From Sesamum alatum (lineage: Eukaryota > Streptophyta > Magnoliopsida > Lamiales > Pedaliaceae), in the NCBI GenBank assembly GCA_034509735.1, contig JACGWO010000008.1:16503864-16567863 (forward strand): a stretch of DNA of 64,000 nucleotides. Reading direction: 5' to 3'. The notes under the pieces are model-generated. The model did not search any database and had not been told where the DNA came from. It saw only the letters and a program-made list of their open reading frames with translations. The translations under genes were made by a program, and so were the position numbers. Of this stretch, positions 24,380 through 36,056 are shown one piece after another. Within the stretch, counting starts at the first letter, position 1; each line of letters starts with the position of its first letter.

Positions 24380-25534
24380 ATGGTAGACCTACACACTATT
24401 ACAATATTTACATCCCATTATCATTCGAATGGGGCCTTGTAAAATCCTTCTTTGTTCTTCTTGGGCCTTCCATCGTGAGCTCCATCCAACGAACCTCTTT
24501 TGGGCCTTGATCTCCATGGAAGCTTACATTTATTAAAATAGAGCCTTACAACCTAATTTACTCTCATTACAACTTAAAAGAAACCCCAATCATAAGTCGG
24601 GGGGAGTAAATTAAAAGAGAGGAAGAAAGCCTTATTAGTTCAAGGCTAAAAACGTTAGAGAGAAGGAAAAATAAAGAGGCACGCATGCCTCACCCAACAA
24701 TAAATTAAACCATATATAGGCAAAAAAAAAAAAAAAGGGCTAGGGATCATCCTTATTGTTTATCCAATAAACAACAACAAAACACATTTATATCAAATAT
24801 AAACATGCCAAGCATATAAATACATCCCATACATTTATAAATAGATATCCAATATCTAAAATAATAAACATAATAAAATGCAAAAAATATCATATTAATA
24901 ATGTAATTAAAAATATGGATATCAACTATACATCTAATGTACAAACCATTTTTTTTATTTGGAAAACCATTTCCAAAATAATCTAAGGCATAAAAATAAT
25001 TTTAAAAAAAATTCAATTTAACTAAAAATTAACATATGCCAAAATTAATTCAGAAAACTAGCAGAAAACAGGAAAATCTAATTTTTTCGAAAAAAAATGG
25101 CAAAAAACGGCACAAAACAGTGCTGCCGGCCGGCCGACCCAGATGTTCGTGCGCCCGTGCGCGCACCCAGCGTGCACGTCGGCCAGCGCCCACGCGCAGC
25201 AGCGTGCATGCTCCCTGCGCACATCGCCTACGCTCGCGCTGGGCGTGCGGCTGCACGCGCCTAGGTGCCTACCGACCGGCAGTTGGATGTTTTTCCATTT
25301 AAACTTCTGCTATAAAACTGAAACATAAACATGCATTTACAGAAAATCCAATTCTAAAAAATTCATGGATATCCATAATTTAAAAAGCAAAATTAACACA
25401 TATTTTTTAAGCAAATAATCATGCTTTAAAGCCATAAATCATGCTTTCCAAAAGCAATTTAAATACGTTCAACATGCTTAACACATTGTAACATGTAAAT
25501 CCTATAGCCACAACACCGACCCGGCTCTGATACC
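24380..25534 (-). mobile_element. Copia 5' leader (minus strand) with primer-binding site
   Basis: A tRNA-Met-type primer site is at 25523-25534 (reverse complement GGTATCAGAGCC), next to LTR copy B. The leader runs leftwards and matches the leader at 60500-61373, including a GGGCCT / TTACTCTCAT / GAGGCAC block. It contains a GC-dense CGCGC-rich stretch (about 25120-25270) in otherwise AT-rich DNA. No gag remains; the leader ends against LTR copy A. Confidence 0.7.
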
Positions 25535-25536
25535 GT

Positions 25537-27714
25537 TGAAAGAAATGAGTACGACCCAGGAATGCAACGGAAGCGTAAAAATGTAAAGTTAAAGCACAAT
25601 TTAAATTGGATTCAAAAAGGTGTTCCGTTTGAAATTCCCGGGCATTCGGTGTATGTCAAAGCATATATTAACAAGGAGAAGAATGTTGGACATGTGGCTA
25701 AAAGAATATAAACAAAGGTACATGAAAATGTAAATGAAAACCAACATTTGTTCGATATACGTAGGATCGGAACGTGCATTGTTCCTCTTTACGTTTCTCC
25801 TTCCGTTCACTTGAGGATCCAAATTAGAATCCCTCTAATTTGTCCACACCACAGTATGGAAGAGTTCTCTAATCTATTTCTAAATAGAAATAGAGAATTA
25901 AAGAAGAAACACTTCCAAAACAACACTATTGTTTAGTGCCTTTTGAAATGATTTTAGTTCAAACCTTTCCAAAAGGTATAAACACAAAAAGGAGAGTTTT
26001 TTCAGAGTTTTTGGAGAATTTTTTCTAGAAAAATTCGTGCAAGAGCATGTCTACAAGTTATGTGAATAGTTTTGTGTATGTAGAATTGTTGAATTCAAAA
26101 TTCAACTTCTATAGTTAACTTCCAAAGCAACCTACATACACACACCACTATCTACATAACCATGCACCTTTATAGCAAATAAACCACCCACCAAATCATA
26201 TAAAAGCTGATCACATGTGTCGCACATGTGGAGGATTTAAATTCCTTCTTCACTTGCTATAAATTGCATTTTTCCATGGACTAGGACTACTACTCTTGGA
26301 CTTTTATTTAATCTAATTAAATTAAGTCCGAACAAAGTCCATTGGGCATTAATTAATCCAATTAATCTCAATCCAATTGAAGCCCATAAGTTTATTTAAT
26401 GCAATTAAATAAATATAAGTCCAAACTCTAATTAATCGATCCAATCAATTAATTAATCCAAACTCGATAAATTAATCCAATTAATTTAAAGGTTCTAACT
26501 CCAAAAAACTAACAAATCCAATTAATTAATTCTTGGACCATCCATCAAATAAATTTTCCAATGAATGATCCAATCATTTATTTTCTCCTTGAGTTAATTT
26601 AATCTAATTAAATTAATTCGCTTCTTCTAGAATTAATTCCAAATTAATTCGACCAATTTCATAGTGATTTGTGTGTTGACTCTATAGGTTCACCCTCAGT
26701 TAGACTTGGGCTGGTGTCCAACACAATTGGTCAACTAAATCCAATTTAATTAACTGTTTTTCAATTAACCATTAATCGAAAAACGCCCGTCACCATGAGT
26801 GGCCATCTAACAACGGTCCATGGCACTAGAGACTAGGTGAATGTTGACGTGAACATTTAGGCTCCCAAGTTCCATATGAGTACAGCCCTTCCATCATCCG
26901 TCTCCCGGTCTAAGTCTAGGGCATGGAATTGGGCGTCGGTTCCCATCCTGGACTAGACAACTATGCTCAATGACTCGAGACACGTTTACTCTATTGAATC
27001 GACGTAGGAAGCCATTCCTACTCAATCAATCGTTGTGGCCATAGACTTTTAAGAGTTTAAACCGTCTCAGAGCGCATGGGAGACTCGACTGTCGTATACT
27101 GACAGGTGACGGATCCTATCTTGGAATCCACCGTCCTGAATACGTATTCCGACTGCACTGGGTAAGGCTTATGATGAGCGTATCCCAGATATGGACATCT
27201 CTTACCAGACCCTAGATACAACCTTCATATGCATGTGACTGCCATGATTCCTCGACAAAGCCTCCAAGGCTTCCATATGACGATTCCGCAAGCAGTTCAG
27301 TCAGCTGACACCCTTATCAACTAACTCACTAATATTGCATAGACGTCCAACGTTTATCGTCGATGAAACACGACATTCATCTAATGAATGCAATCCTTAG
27401 TGCAAGTTTCTATAGAACCCTCGATGCCCTGTCTCGAGATCCTCAACTTGGAACGTTTCAGACCAATCCTCAGAAGTTGGTTTCATAGCTGCCATCCAAT
27501 GCGCATCCACACTACATGAGTTGTTCAATTTGTCTGAGGGCATTTGTTGTGACGTTAAAACGCCGTTTAACGTAATCAGTAAGCACAACAAACACATAGT
27601 GCCACGGATGAATACTTACTATATTCATCAAGTAAATATTACTTTAATAAAGATTGCTAAGTAGTACCCTAAAAACCGTCACTTCAATTGGCTTTTTGGT
27701 CACCTATTCTAACA
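25537..27714 (-). mobile_element. Copia LTR copy B (-)
   Basis: On the minus strand it starts TGTTAG at 27714 and ends in TTTCTTTCA at 25537, about 2.18 kb. It has a primer-binding site on its 3' side and a polypurine-type AAGTGGGAGA (27715-27729 region) on its 5' side. It is therefore flanked by both kinds of internal end, the arrangement of an LTR shared by two tandem copies or made by recombination. Confidence 0.8.
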
Positions 27715-28861
27715 ATCTCCCACTTAACCTAAAGCCAAGCACCCATGTCGCTCAGACTTATCTGAGCATGAGTAATCTGCTATACTTGGCGCGATCTCAC
27801 GGGTCTACCTTATTTCTGCCAAGATGATGCGGTCCAACCACACGTCACCTCTTTATACCATTGCTCCAAGCAGATGGTACTGTCTAAGAATTTTCCTAGA
27901 TCCATGATGAGATCTCGGTCCTTTAGCTTACGCTACAACCATGTTGTTATCCTCCAAGGTAACTACTGGCTCGCCCATGCTAAGCACCACACCCAACCAT
28001 TGAATGTGGTTTTTCATCCAAAAAACTTTTCAGAGCAACTTCTAAAGTTGTCATACATTCAAATTTCATGGTCCATCGTGGTATCCCGCTTGAAATCTTT
28101 CCAAGTCACCACCTTACCATTAAGCCTGAATATATGTTCATACTAAGACTAGATATTACTCACATGATACTGGAAGCTAGTATCGCTATAGCTTTACAAA
28201 ATCAACTCTCCATAGAACGTGCAACAAGAACACTTCTTTAATCCTTATTCAGGTATTAAAGACTGTTCTGAACAACAGTCTACTGCCTTCTCGGTACACA
28301 CCCGATTTTAGTTGTTACGCCCAAAGCATACACAACATCAGGTCCAATGCACCGAACAATATACCCATGCTCCATACGGTAAAGACGTGGGGGATGTCAA
28401 ACATCTAAGCTTCCTCATCAGCCAACCCTGACTGAGTCTTGGACAGCTTAACCCTATATATAGGAATCCAATTCCTTTAATGGAGAATTTCGTGAACAAC
28501 GTTCGTATTTCAGTATTTCCTAACATCTTAAATTCATTCCAAATGAATAAGACATTACACACTTTAAACACTAGGAACGCAACTAAACTCCCACTGACCC
28601 TCAAGCTTGTTACTGATCGAGTCATACCCCATATGAACTCATCAAAACGAATACTCTAATTACATGGAGATTCAAACCAAGTTTGAACTCCATGTTGAAT
28701 CACACGGCTCCAAACCATTGATTCGATCCAATGTCCAACATTGCTTCTCCTAATGTCTTTTAGATCATAATCCAATTGACTGGACTGACCCAAAAACCTG
28801 TACCTCTCAAGTATCTAGGATATTCTGGTCGTCCTTAGGAGGACTGGAATATAGTCATTGA
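27715..28861 (-). pseudogene. Copia reverse transcriptase end and RNase H pseudogene
   Basis: On the minus strand, broken frames match Ty1/copia pol. At about 28620-28340 is the RT C-terminus (KMLG, then FSIKGIG and CPRLSQ). At 28230-28190 is GELIL and SYSDTSFQ (RNase H start), then NGKVVTWKDFKRDTT. The last piece, SLSDMGAWL, runs into the polypurine tract and LTR copy B. Multiple stops make it inactive. Confidence 0.78.
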
Positions 28862-29134
28862 GCACGACCAAGCTAGTAGTTGCGTTGGAGGTTGACAACT
28901 AGGCTATGGCTAAAGCGTTTTGGGCCCGAGATCTCATCACAAGATTCATGGAAAATTCTTAGACAACCACCATCTGCAGGTAACAATGGTAGGAAGAGGC
29001 AAGATACGGTTGGACCGTATTACCTTGGCAGAAAAATAAAGTAAACCTGCGAGACTGAGCCGGTATCACAGATTACTCATTCTCAGAAGGTTATGAGAGA
29101 CATGGGTAATTAGCTGTGAGGTCAAGTGGGTGAT
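28862..29134 (+). pseudogene. Copia RNase H 3' end (+), next to LTR copy C
   Basis: This is an inverted relative of the sequence at 27715-28000. It carries the same CTCATCACAAGATTCATGG and AGACATGGG-type blocks and a polypurine-like AAGTGGGTGA just before LTR copy C. At about 28862 the orientation of copia sequence switches from minus to plus. Confidence 0.65.
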
Positions 29135-31338
29135 TGTTAGAATAGGTGACCAGAAAGCCAATTGGATTGGCGGTTTTGGGAACTATTCGTCAATCTTTAT
29201 TAATACAATATTATCCTGATGAATATAGTAAGCATCATCACTGGCATTGTGTTTGTTGTGCTTACTACTAACGTTGAACGGCATTTCAACGTCACAACAA
29301 ATGCCCACAGACCAATTCGATAACCCATGTAGTTGGGTTGCGCATTGGAGGGACACTATGAAACCAACTTCTGAGGGTTGGTTTGAAATGTTCCAAGTTG
29401 AGGACCTCGAGACTGGCATCGAGTGTCTTATTGAGACTTGCACTAAGTATTGCATTCACTGGGTGAGTGCTGAGTTTCATCGGCGACAGACGAAGGTCGT
29501 CTATGCAATTTTAGTGGGTTAGTTGACAAGGTGGTTGACTGAGTGAACTGACTTGCAGGAATCGTCATATGAAAGCCTTGGAGGCTTGGTCGGTATGACT
29601 GAAATTCCTGATTCTAATAGTACATGATTAGTCCTCGGACTTAAGGAATCATGGCAGTCACGTGCATACGAAGACTGTATCTTGGATCTGGCGAGAGGTG
29701 GTCATTTTGTAAGATGGTTATTATAAGCCTTGTCTAGTGCAGTTGGAGTACGTGGCGAGGATGGTGGACTCCAAGATGGGATCTGTCCCCCGTCAGTATA
29801 TGACGGTGATGTCTCCTATGCGCTCTGAGATGGTTTAGACTCTGAAAGTCTATGGCCATAGCAATTGATTGAGTAGGAACGGATTTCCTACGTCGATCGA
29901 TAGAGTAAATGCATCTCGGGTATAAAGCATAGTTGCCTAGTCAAGGATGGAAACCGCCAATTTCATACCCTAGACTAAGGTCGGGAGACGGTCGACTGTA
30001 GGTTCATACCTGTACAAAATCGACACCTAAATGTTCACGGCAACAGTCACCTAGTCTCTAGTGCCATGGACCATTACTAGACGCCCAGCCATTGTGACGA
30101 GCTCCTGTTGGACACGAGCCCAAGCTTAGCTGAGGGTGAACCTAAAGGGTCACGCACAAATCACCGAGGAGGCAAAGGAATTGACTTGGATTCAATTTCA
30201 GAGGATGATAAGTAATTGGATTACTCATGGGATTGTCCATTGGATGGACGGGCCAATATTGTATCGGGCCCTCATTTTATCGGTAAATGAGATTTATCGA
30301 TTAAGTAGAGAATCAAAGCTTAGATCTTTAAATTGGATTAAAAGATCAATGGAAATTATTTAATTGGACCATGAATTAAATAGGATTTAATTCTTGGGCT
30401 TATTATAATTGGGTTACAATAAATTCCGGTCCATTAAATCTTGGCCCAAGAGAGGTGTTAATTCCACTTTTGGAATTAGAAGAAGTTGGACTTCTTCTAA
30501 AACTGGATGGCTGAAAATTACTTCTTTTGGAAGTACTAAAATTGGCCATGAAGGCCTTTGATGACAAGTTGACTTGTCTCTTTTGGAAAGAGACAGATCA
30601 ATTCCAATCAAGACTTTTTCACTTGGTATGATTAAATCATACCTTATGAAATGGTAGGCTTGATTGATGATTAATGGGGATTGATTGGAATGTATCTAGA
30701 CATCCTTGGATGAACCTAGACACATACCAATAATCACATTAATAAAGTATATATATGTGTATATACTATCATCAAAGACAAGAGTTTTATTATTCATCTT
30801 TTTCTAGAAAAAAGATGAACACTCACTACACACTCTCCCAAGCCATTTTTGGCTCTTCTCTCTCTACTCTCTAAATCATCTTTGTTATTTCATTGATCTA
30901 GGATCAATTGAAGAACAAAGTAAGATCAAGAAGGAAAACTAATTTGATAGTGCAATTCCTTCTTCGATTTTATCTTCTAGACCCGTTTTTCTCTAACAAG
31001 AAAAACGAGATTTCTCCCGGTGTGGTGTGGACGACTTTAGAGGGTCTCTACGTTGGGACCTCACGTGGATGAACGACGGGAGGAATCAACGCGTGTAGCA
31101 GATCGAAATACAAAATCGAGAAAGGTATTCTGGTTTACATTTATGCTCTCGGTCTATTCTTTATTCTATAGCCACGCATGCTTGTTTGTTTTATATGTTT
31201 ATATTCTGTGTTTATACACCGATAGCCCGGGAACATTCAAAGGAACACCCCTTGAATGTGATTTAAATTCTTTTATTTCGTACATTTTTATCTCCACTGC
31301 GCTTCCGCCGCATTCCCGGGCCGATCCGTTTTCCTTCA
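29135..31338 (+). mobile_element. Copia LTR copy C (+)
   Basis: It starts TGTTAGAATAGG after a polypurine tract and ends TTTTCCTTCA, 2.2 kb. It is a 3' LTR by context. No primer site follows. It shares blocks with copies A and B throughout. Confidence 0.8.
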
Positions 31339-32167
31339 AGCAAACAACATAGCCCTATTTCGTTTCCTACCTTAGGGCGTAGAAGTATTCCAATAACAGA
31401 TACTTAATAAAATTTTGGATGAATAATATTGGAAAGAAGCCTTTACTTTATTGAAGAAATGCTTGAGATATTACATAAATGTTTAATCCTCTATAGGAGG
31501 AGACAACTTCTTAGGCTCTCATGGAGAAGAGGACTTGACTCTTTGGGGAAATCCCCATACATTGAAAAACTTAAAACTCAGAACTTTGAAAGACACTGCT
31601 TAGTTTTGAAGAGTTGGAGAAGTTTTCTGATAATCTCCATCTGTTTCTTATCTCTCAATTTATAATGGTTCGCGGACGTTAAACCCGGACTCCAACCTTG
31701 TTTTTAAATGATGTCACTATGTTCGTCACCTAATTTGGCTCTCAACTTTCCAACTGTGGTCATTATGGCTTGTCGGCTATGCGCTTGCCAGCTGGTGTTC
31801 TTTGATTTTCTAACTGTTGACTCTTTTGTCTTCTTCTGCCGACAGTCTTCTCTTTTATTTTTTACATCTTGATGTTTTTACCTCGTTCTGTAAAAATTCT
31901 TTCTTTTACCCTTCTCTAATTTTGGTTCGGGTTTATTTTGGGTTACCCGAATCTTTGTCCCAAACAAGGGCTTTTCCTGCTTCTCACAACAAGTGCATAT
32001 GGGTTATGCCATTGTCCAACATGCATCATGTTGCATGCCTTCTTTCGCGTGCCCTCCGTTGCAGGCAGCTTATTTTCCCATACGAGCATTCTTTTCTTTT
32101 CAAATAAGCTCTCCGCAAACTCGGTGCTTTTCCTGTCATGGAATTTAACAAGAATGATCCATTTAAT
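31339..32167. other. Unassigned, possibly non-coding part of the neighbouring retroelement
   Basis: No domain was recognised. The + strand TTGAAGAAATGCTTGAGATA at about 31444 resembles the minus strand near 34560, just upstream of the first ORF of the next element. This hints at an inverted second piece of that element. Confidence 0.3.
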
Positions 32168-33148
32168 TTATTTAAAAATATTTTTAAATAGATACTTGAC
32201 TTTTTCCATCGCAGTGAGATAGACCCAAAACCCCCAAGCTCTTCTAGTAGATATGTCATCTTCACTGAGGGAAGATACTAGGGGAACTTCTCCTGTGGTA
32301 GCCTTCACTCTGTTAAATGCTACCATGTCAAGTCTCTGTAACTTGCTAAAATGAAATGTTGGATGAGACCCTTTTCCTATAATTTCTGGATCTATTGAAA
32401 TGAACTTGAGCTCCAAAATGTTTCCTCGTTTGAGGTGGGGATTATTCTGCCATGCGTCATAACCCCCCTCCTCACTGATCCATTTCGGAAGTTTTGAGAT
32501 TTTCAGAAATCCAGGTGACATAGTATGAACTGAAGCGAGGGCTCCAAAGTCATACCATTCTCGTACTTCTTCTAGGTTAGACCCTTCGAGCATCCAAGTC
32601 CTGTTATATTTCCCGGATGTGTCTACAATGGTCTTGCTTGGATTGATGCCTTTTCGAAAAATAAGTTTTTCTCGTAGGGGTTCTCCTTGTGGATTTGGCA
32701 TCTGTTCATCGAGATCCTTGGGATGAAGCTCTTGTTGATCATATTCTCTGTCCAGAATTTGTATGACCTAACCTTTAATTTGGACCACCACGATCTCTTT
32801 TCTGAAAGAGGATTTTTTAGAACTCCTGGAATAAGAGTCACTACCCTGCTTTCTCCTCTTGATTCTCGTATAATGGTTGAAAAATCGCCATTGTCACAAC
32901 AGAGAGGGGTTCTTTTGATCTTACCTCTCAGTCTTTTCATGTTCTTCTGGACGGATGCTTGATAACACCAATCCTTCAGTTTGTCTTTGGGGAAAGACAT
33001 TCTTCTTGCCACCGAATCCAGTTGTCCTTCGGGTACTTTGTATGATTGTATCAACATTTCCCTCCATGGGCTGCAAATCTTTGCAAAGAACATTGAAGCA
33101 GCTATTTCGGTTGCTACTCCACTCTGGAAGAAATACTTGAGGAACCAA
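32168..33148 (-). pseudogene. Basic C-terminal coat-like region and unidentified downstream ORF
   Basis: The frame 33093-32623 carries a basic segment KNMKRLRGKIKRTPLCC, of the type found at the C-terminus of gag/coat proteins before a zinc knuckle, though no full CCHC motif is visible. The overlapping frame 32701-32168 (177 codons) has IREW-like and ISKLPKWISEEGGYDAW segments that I cannot assign; a movement-type or other viral protein is possible but unproven. The frames are broken with respect to each other. Confidence 0.35.
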
Positions 33149-33222
33149 TAGATTTATTCATCTACCGCACAAATATTCCTTAACTCGAGGGCAAAGAGGG
33201 CTTGTGAGTACTATCTAGCCTT

Positions 33223-33707
33223 TTAGGCTCTACTTCCTTTGAAGTATCCATCTCCGATGAAATGTATTTTAATCAACCTTCCGACTCTTTCCACGATAGC
33301 ACTTTTGGACTCTCCGGCTAGGGTACTTGCTTTAGTGTCTCCTGGGGTGTTATCCCATCCGACCTTCATAGAACCTTCCAAGTGTAACTCCAATACCCTT
33401 ATGAAGTTCTCCTCGTCTAGTTCCAATGTGGTTGCTGCTATCTTCATGGCTGCAACCCATTCATCTATCAAATTGTCAATGTTTCGAAAGTCGATGATAT
33501 CCAAGTTGAGTATAGTGCCATACGGATGTACGGGTTGGAGCATAGTTCTTGCCCATGGTGTATTTTCAGGCACTCGTCGTGGATTCCGTCTTGGGTTTTC
33601 TCATAATCTGGTTCCCACGAACGTTGAGGTGGCGTTGGTGTGGAAACTGTACCTTCTCTCATAGGATGATCCTGTACTTCCCTCCGGCAGTGATAGTGCT
33701 GGAGCAA
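33223..33707 (-). pseudogene. Gag or coat-protein-like fragment
   Basis: The minus-strand frame at 33573-33223 contains NIDNLIDEWVAAMKI, then ENFIRVLELHLEGSMKVGWD and VERVGRLIKIHFIGD. The pattern (W at the start of a helix, a helix with L-x3-L, then G-x-W) is that of the helical core of retrotransposon gag and pararetrovirus coat proteins. A frame overlap at 33707-33468 suggests a frameshift. No start can be chosen reliably. Confidence 0.5.
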
Positions 33708-33936
33708 CTTTCTTAGTTTGGATGTTGACTAGATCCACAATTCCAAGTTGGGAAAAGGATTCACTACTCCTGCAGATCTGCTAGATCCACCCTTGGTATC
33801 TCCATTACTTTATGGATTTGATGATTTGAAGGATTAGATCTTCTTGCATTTTTGGCTTCGGGATCTCCGTTGCCTTTCCCTTCTAATGTAGAAGAGTTGC
33901 TGGTCCAAAGGCGTCCCTAATGCGCTCTTGGTGGGA

Positions 33937-34489
33937 TCAGGATGCCTCAGGGGTATTCCTTTGGTTTCTCCTCAAATCTGTGACTTCAATTTTCAGATCT
34001 GTAAGATCCTTGCGTGGATCTAAAATGATCTTCAGGATCTCATCCATCTTTTGACTCAAGAGGTCTATTTTCATAGGTATATGGATTAACTTGTGTCCAT
34101 AGTCTTGAACTGTCTTCTGGATCTCTCTTAGATCTTGAGAGATTTTTGAAGTGTCCGGTTCGAGCTCCTTCCAATCAGTTCCTTTAGTCGTTAGCTTTAG
34201 AATTGTATTCATTTAGGAATTTACCCATTTTGTTTATCCTGGCTGGGATTCTACCATGGATCTCAGCTGCATGTAGACGTCTCACTGCATTTCCTGGTAG
34301 TGTATGTCGGATCTGGTAATTTCTCAACCATTCCTCTCTTTCTTTTTCAGTATGAAGATTTAGGTCAATCCTTCTTGGACTGTTGTCAACTTTCTTAAGA
34401 ATTTCCACAGGAAAATTCTTTTTCTGTATTTTCAAAATTTGAAAATATTCCCTATTTTCATTGTAACTCGAACTCTCATTTGGTTCCAT
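33937..34489 (-). pseudogene. Two small overlapping leader-proximal ORFs
   Basis: The first frame (34489-34184, 101 codons) begins shortly after the primer site and has RRIDLNLHTEKEREEWL. The second (34212-33937, 91 codons) overlaps it by 29 nt and is a predicted coiled coil: heptad-like LREIQKTVQDYGHKL, IDLLSQKMDEILKI and DLTDLKIEVTDLRR. Two short overlapping ORFs with a coiled coil in the second recall ORF1 and ORF2 of badnavirus-like genomes, where the second is a virion-associated protein. This is inference from layout, not a family match. Confidence 0.4.
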
Positions 34490-34923
34490 ATTTTTTTTTT
34501 AAAGATCTCCTCTGTTAGGGATAAAGTATCAACATGTAATATAACAAACATTTCTTCAATAAATCTAGGCTCTTGATACCATTTTCAAGCATAGGGATGC
34601 TAATCTAAAATCTGAGCAAAATTCGTGCGAAAAATAAATTTAGGGGACTAGAAATGATATTATCAAAACTAGGTACTAAATTTGCAACTTTCATAAACTA
34701 TGGTATCAATCTTGCCAGACTTCCCATTGTATGGTACTGAAATGGGCCCTTTTAAAAATTATGGTGTCGAAATTGCTAACTGTCCTATAGTATCGTACTT
34801 TTTTTTAAAAATTTATCCCCTAAAATATCACATTAAATATCACATTTTCTATAATAGAAGAAATGTGATCTAGCCCAATGCTCAGGTGCTATTTTTTCAA
34901 CCATTCACTTATTTTTTCAACAC

Positions 34924-35135
34924 TGCCACAAGGTAAAAGAACCATTGGCTCAAAATGGATGTGCAAGTTAAAATTGAAGCCAGATGGCACTATAGACGGT
35001 TGTAAAGCAAGACTTACTACAATAAGAAAATCAAATTGAAGGTATTGACTACACAAAGAGTTTCTCTCAAGTAGCCAAAGTTGTCACAGTGCGTGTGTTC
35101 TTGACAATTGTATGGGCTTTCTTTGCATTTGGAGG
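34924..35135 (+). pseudogene. Copia reverse transcriptase scrap
   Basis: The + strand gives GKRTIGSKWMCKLKLKPDGT then GCKARL, followed after a frame change by EGIDYTKSFSQVAKVVTVRV. These are the start of the Ty1/copia RT domain (K-x-I-G-x-KW-x-F/C-K, then KARL and the Y-T-x-S/T-F-x-P/Q-V-x-K block). It is an isolated piece unlinked to the LTR copies seen here. Confidence 0.8.
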
Positions 35136-35164
35136 GGTAATAGAACTATTGAGACAAGCAATTA

Positions 35165-35480
35165 TCTCGAGCCAGAAGAAAATTTATTATTAATTACAAT
35201 TTTATTGTTATGAATTAGAACCATGGTAAATAATTATTATTAACTATCTGTGAAATAAAAATCATTACAAAAACCTAGATTTCATCATGAAAATTAATTT
35301 TTGACATGGCTATGAGTTATGGCAAATGTTTGTATCATGACTTTTAGTCATGACAAAATCTACACTTGCAAATATCACGACCAACAATTATTGCGTGACC
35401 GTGGTGAATGATTATTACTATGACTATTTATTTTTAACCTTAATAACTATTCATGGTTAATTATTAAATTTCTTGTAGTG
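35165..35480. mobile_element. CACTA-like short element, 5' part missing
   Basis: It ends TTTCTTGTAGTG at 35480, the CACTA-type terminus. The body shares blocks with 37968-38325 (AATTATTATTAA, CATGACTTTTAGTCATGAC, GTGACCGTG/GTGGCCGTA). It is non-coding and contains a short hairpin built on TCATGA. Confidence 0.55.
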
Positions 35481-36045
35481 GCGTAAAATTGTTTTCATAG
35501 CTCTCGAGTTAATTGTAAAGAAAGGAAACAAAAATGAACTTGATAAGCTCCTGACTGGTTCAAGCTACTTGGGCAATTTTGAACTCTGATGTCTTATATA
35601 ATTTCTTCCTCATAGAGAGTCTTGTACATTATTTTTGACAAATAGATCCCATAAAATATTAATTATATAAAGTTGATGAAAGAAAAATGAAAAACAAAAC
35701 AATATAAGAAGATCGAACATCTAAAACTACTACTACAAAGTGAGAGAGATGTTAAATACATTTAGGCATAATTACATAAACCACTACTGACAGCCAAAAA
35801 GTAGGAGTAGTTTGTGTAATGATATTAACTTTTTTGGGGATGTATGTATAATTTTTTAAAATATAGGGGATGATTTGTGTAAATGATGTTGATATTCTGA
35901 TAGGTATATGTTTAATTATCCAAAAGACAGGGATAATTTGTGTAACAGACCATAAATTAAGTGGTGTAAATGTAATATCCCATAAACCTATTGTTATGAA
36001 TGATTCATCACATACAATAGTTAAACCTATCGAATGATGAAATAA
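35481..36045. other. Spacer with a possible MITE at about 35760-35985
   Basis: GCATAATTACATAAACCACT at about 35763 is mirrored weakly by GATAATTTGTGTAACAGACC at about 35934. Several internal blocks of GGGGATGATTTGTGTAA type repeat. No gene is seen. Confidence 0.35.
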
Positions 36046-36056
36046 ATTCAACAATA

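Larger units (their letters stand above)
32168..34580 (-). mobile_element. Degenerate reverse-transcribing element, possibly an endogenous pararetrovirus
   Basis: On the minus strand a tRNA-Met-like primer site (TGGTATCAAGAGCC, about 34565-34578) is followed by two small overlapping frames, then a gag/coat-like region, then a basic region and further ORFs. Small leading ORFs followed by a larger structural-protein frame recall badnavirus-like Caulimoviridae, but no protease, RT or RNase H is present in the window to prove it. A divergent retrotransposon gag cluster is the alternative. Stops and frame breaks are frequent, so it is a relic. Confidence 0.45.

Noticed and set aside
25036..25302. 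Cys/Arg/Ala-rich 88-codon ORF
   Set aside because: It is made by the GC-dense block of the copia leader and has no domain.
27874..28146. 90-codon + strand ORF
   Set aside because: It is antisense to the decayed copia RNase H.
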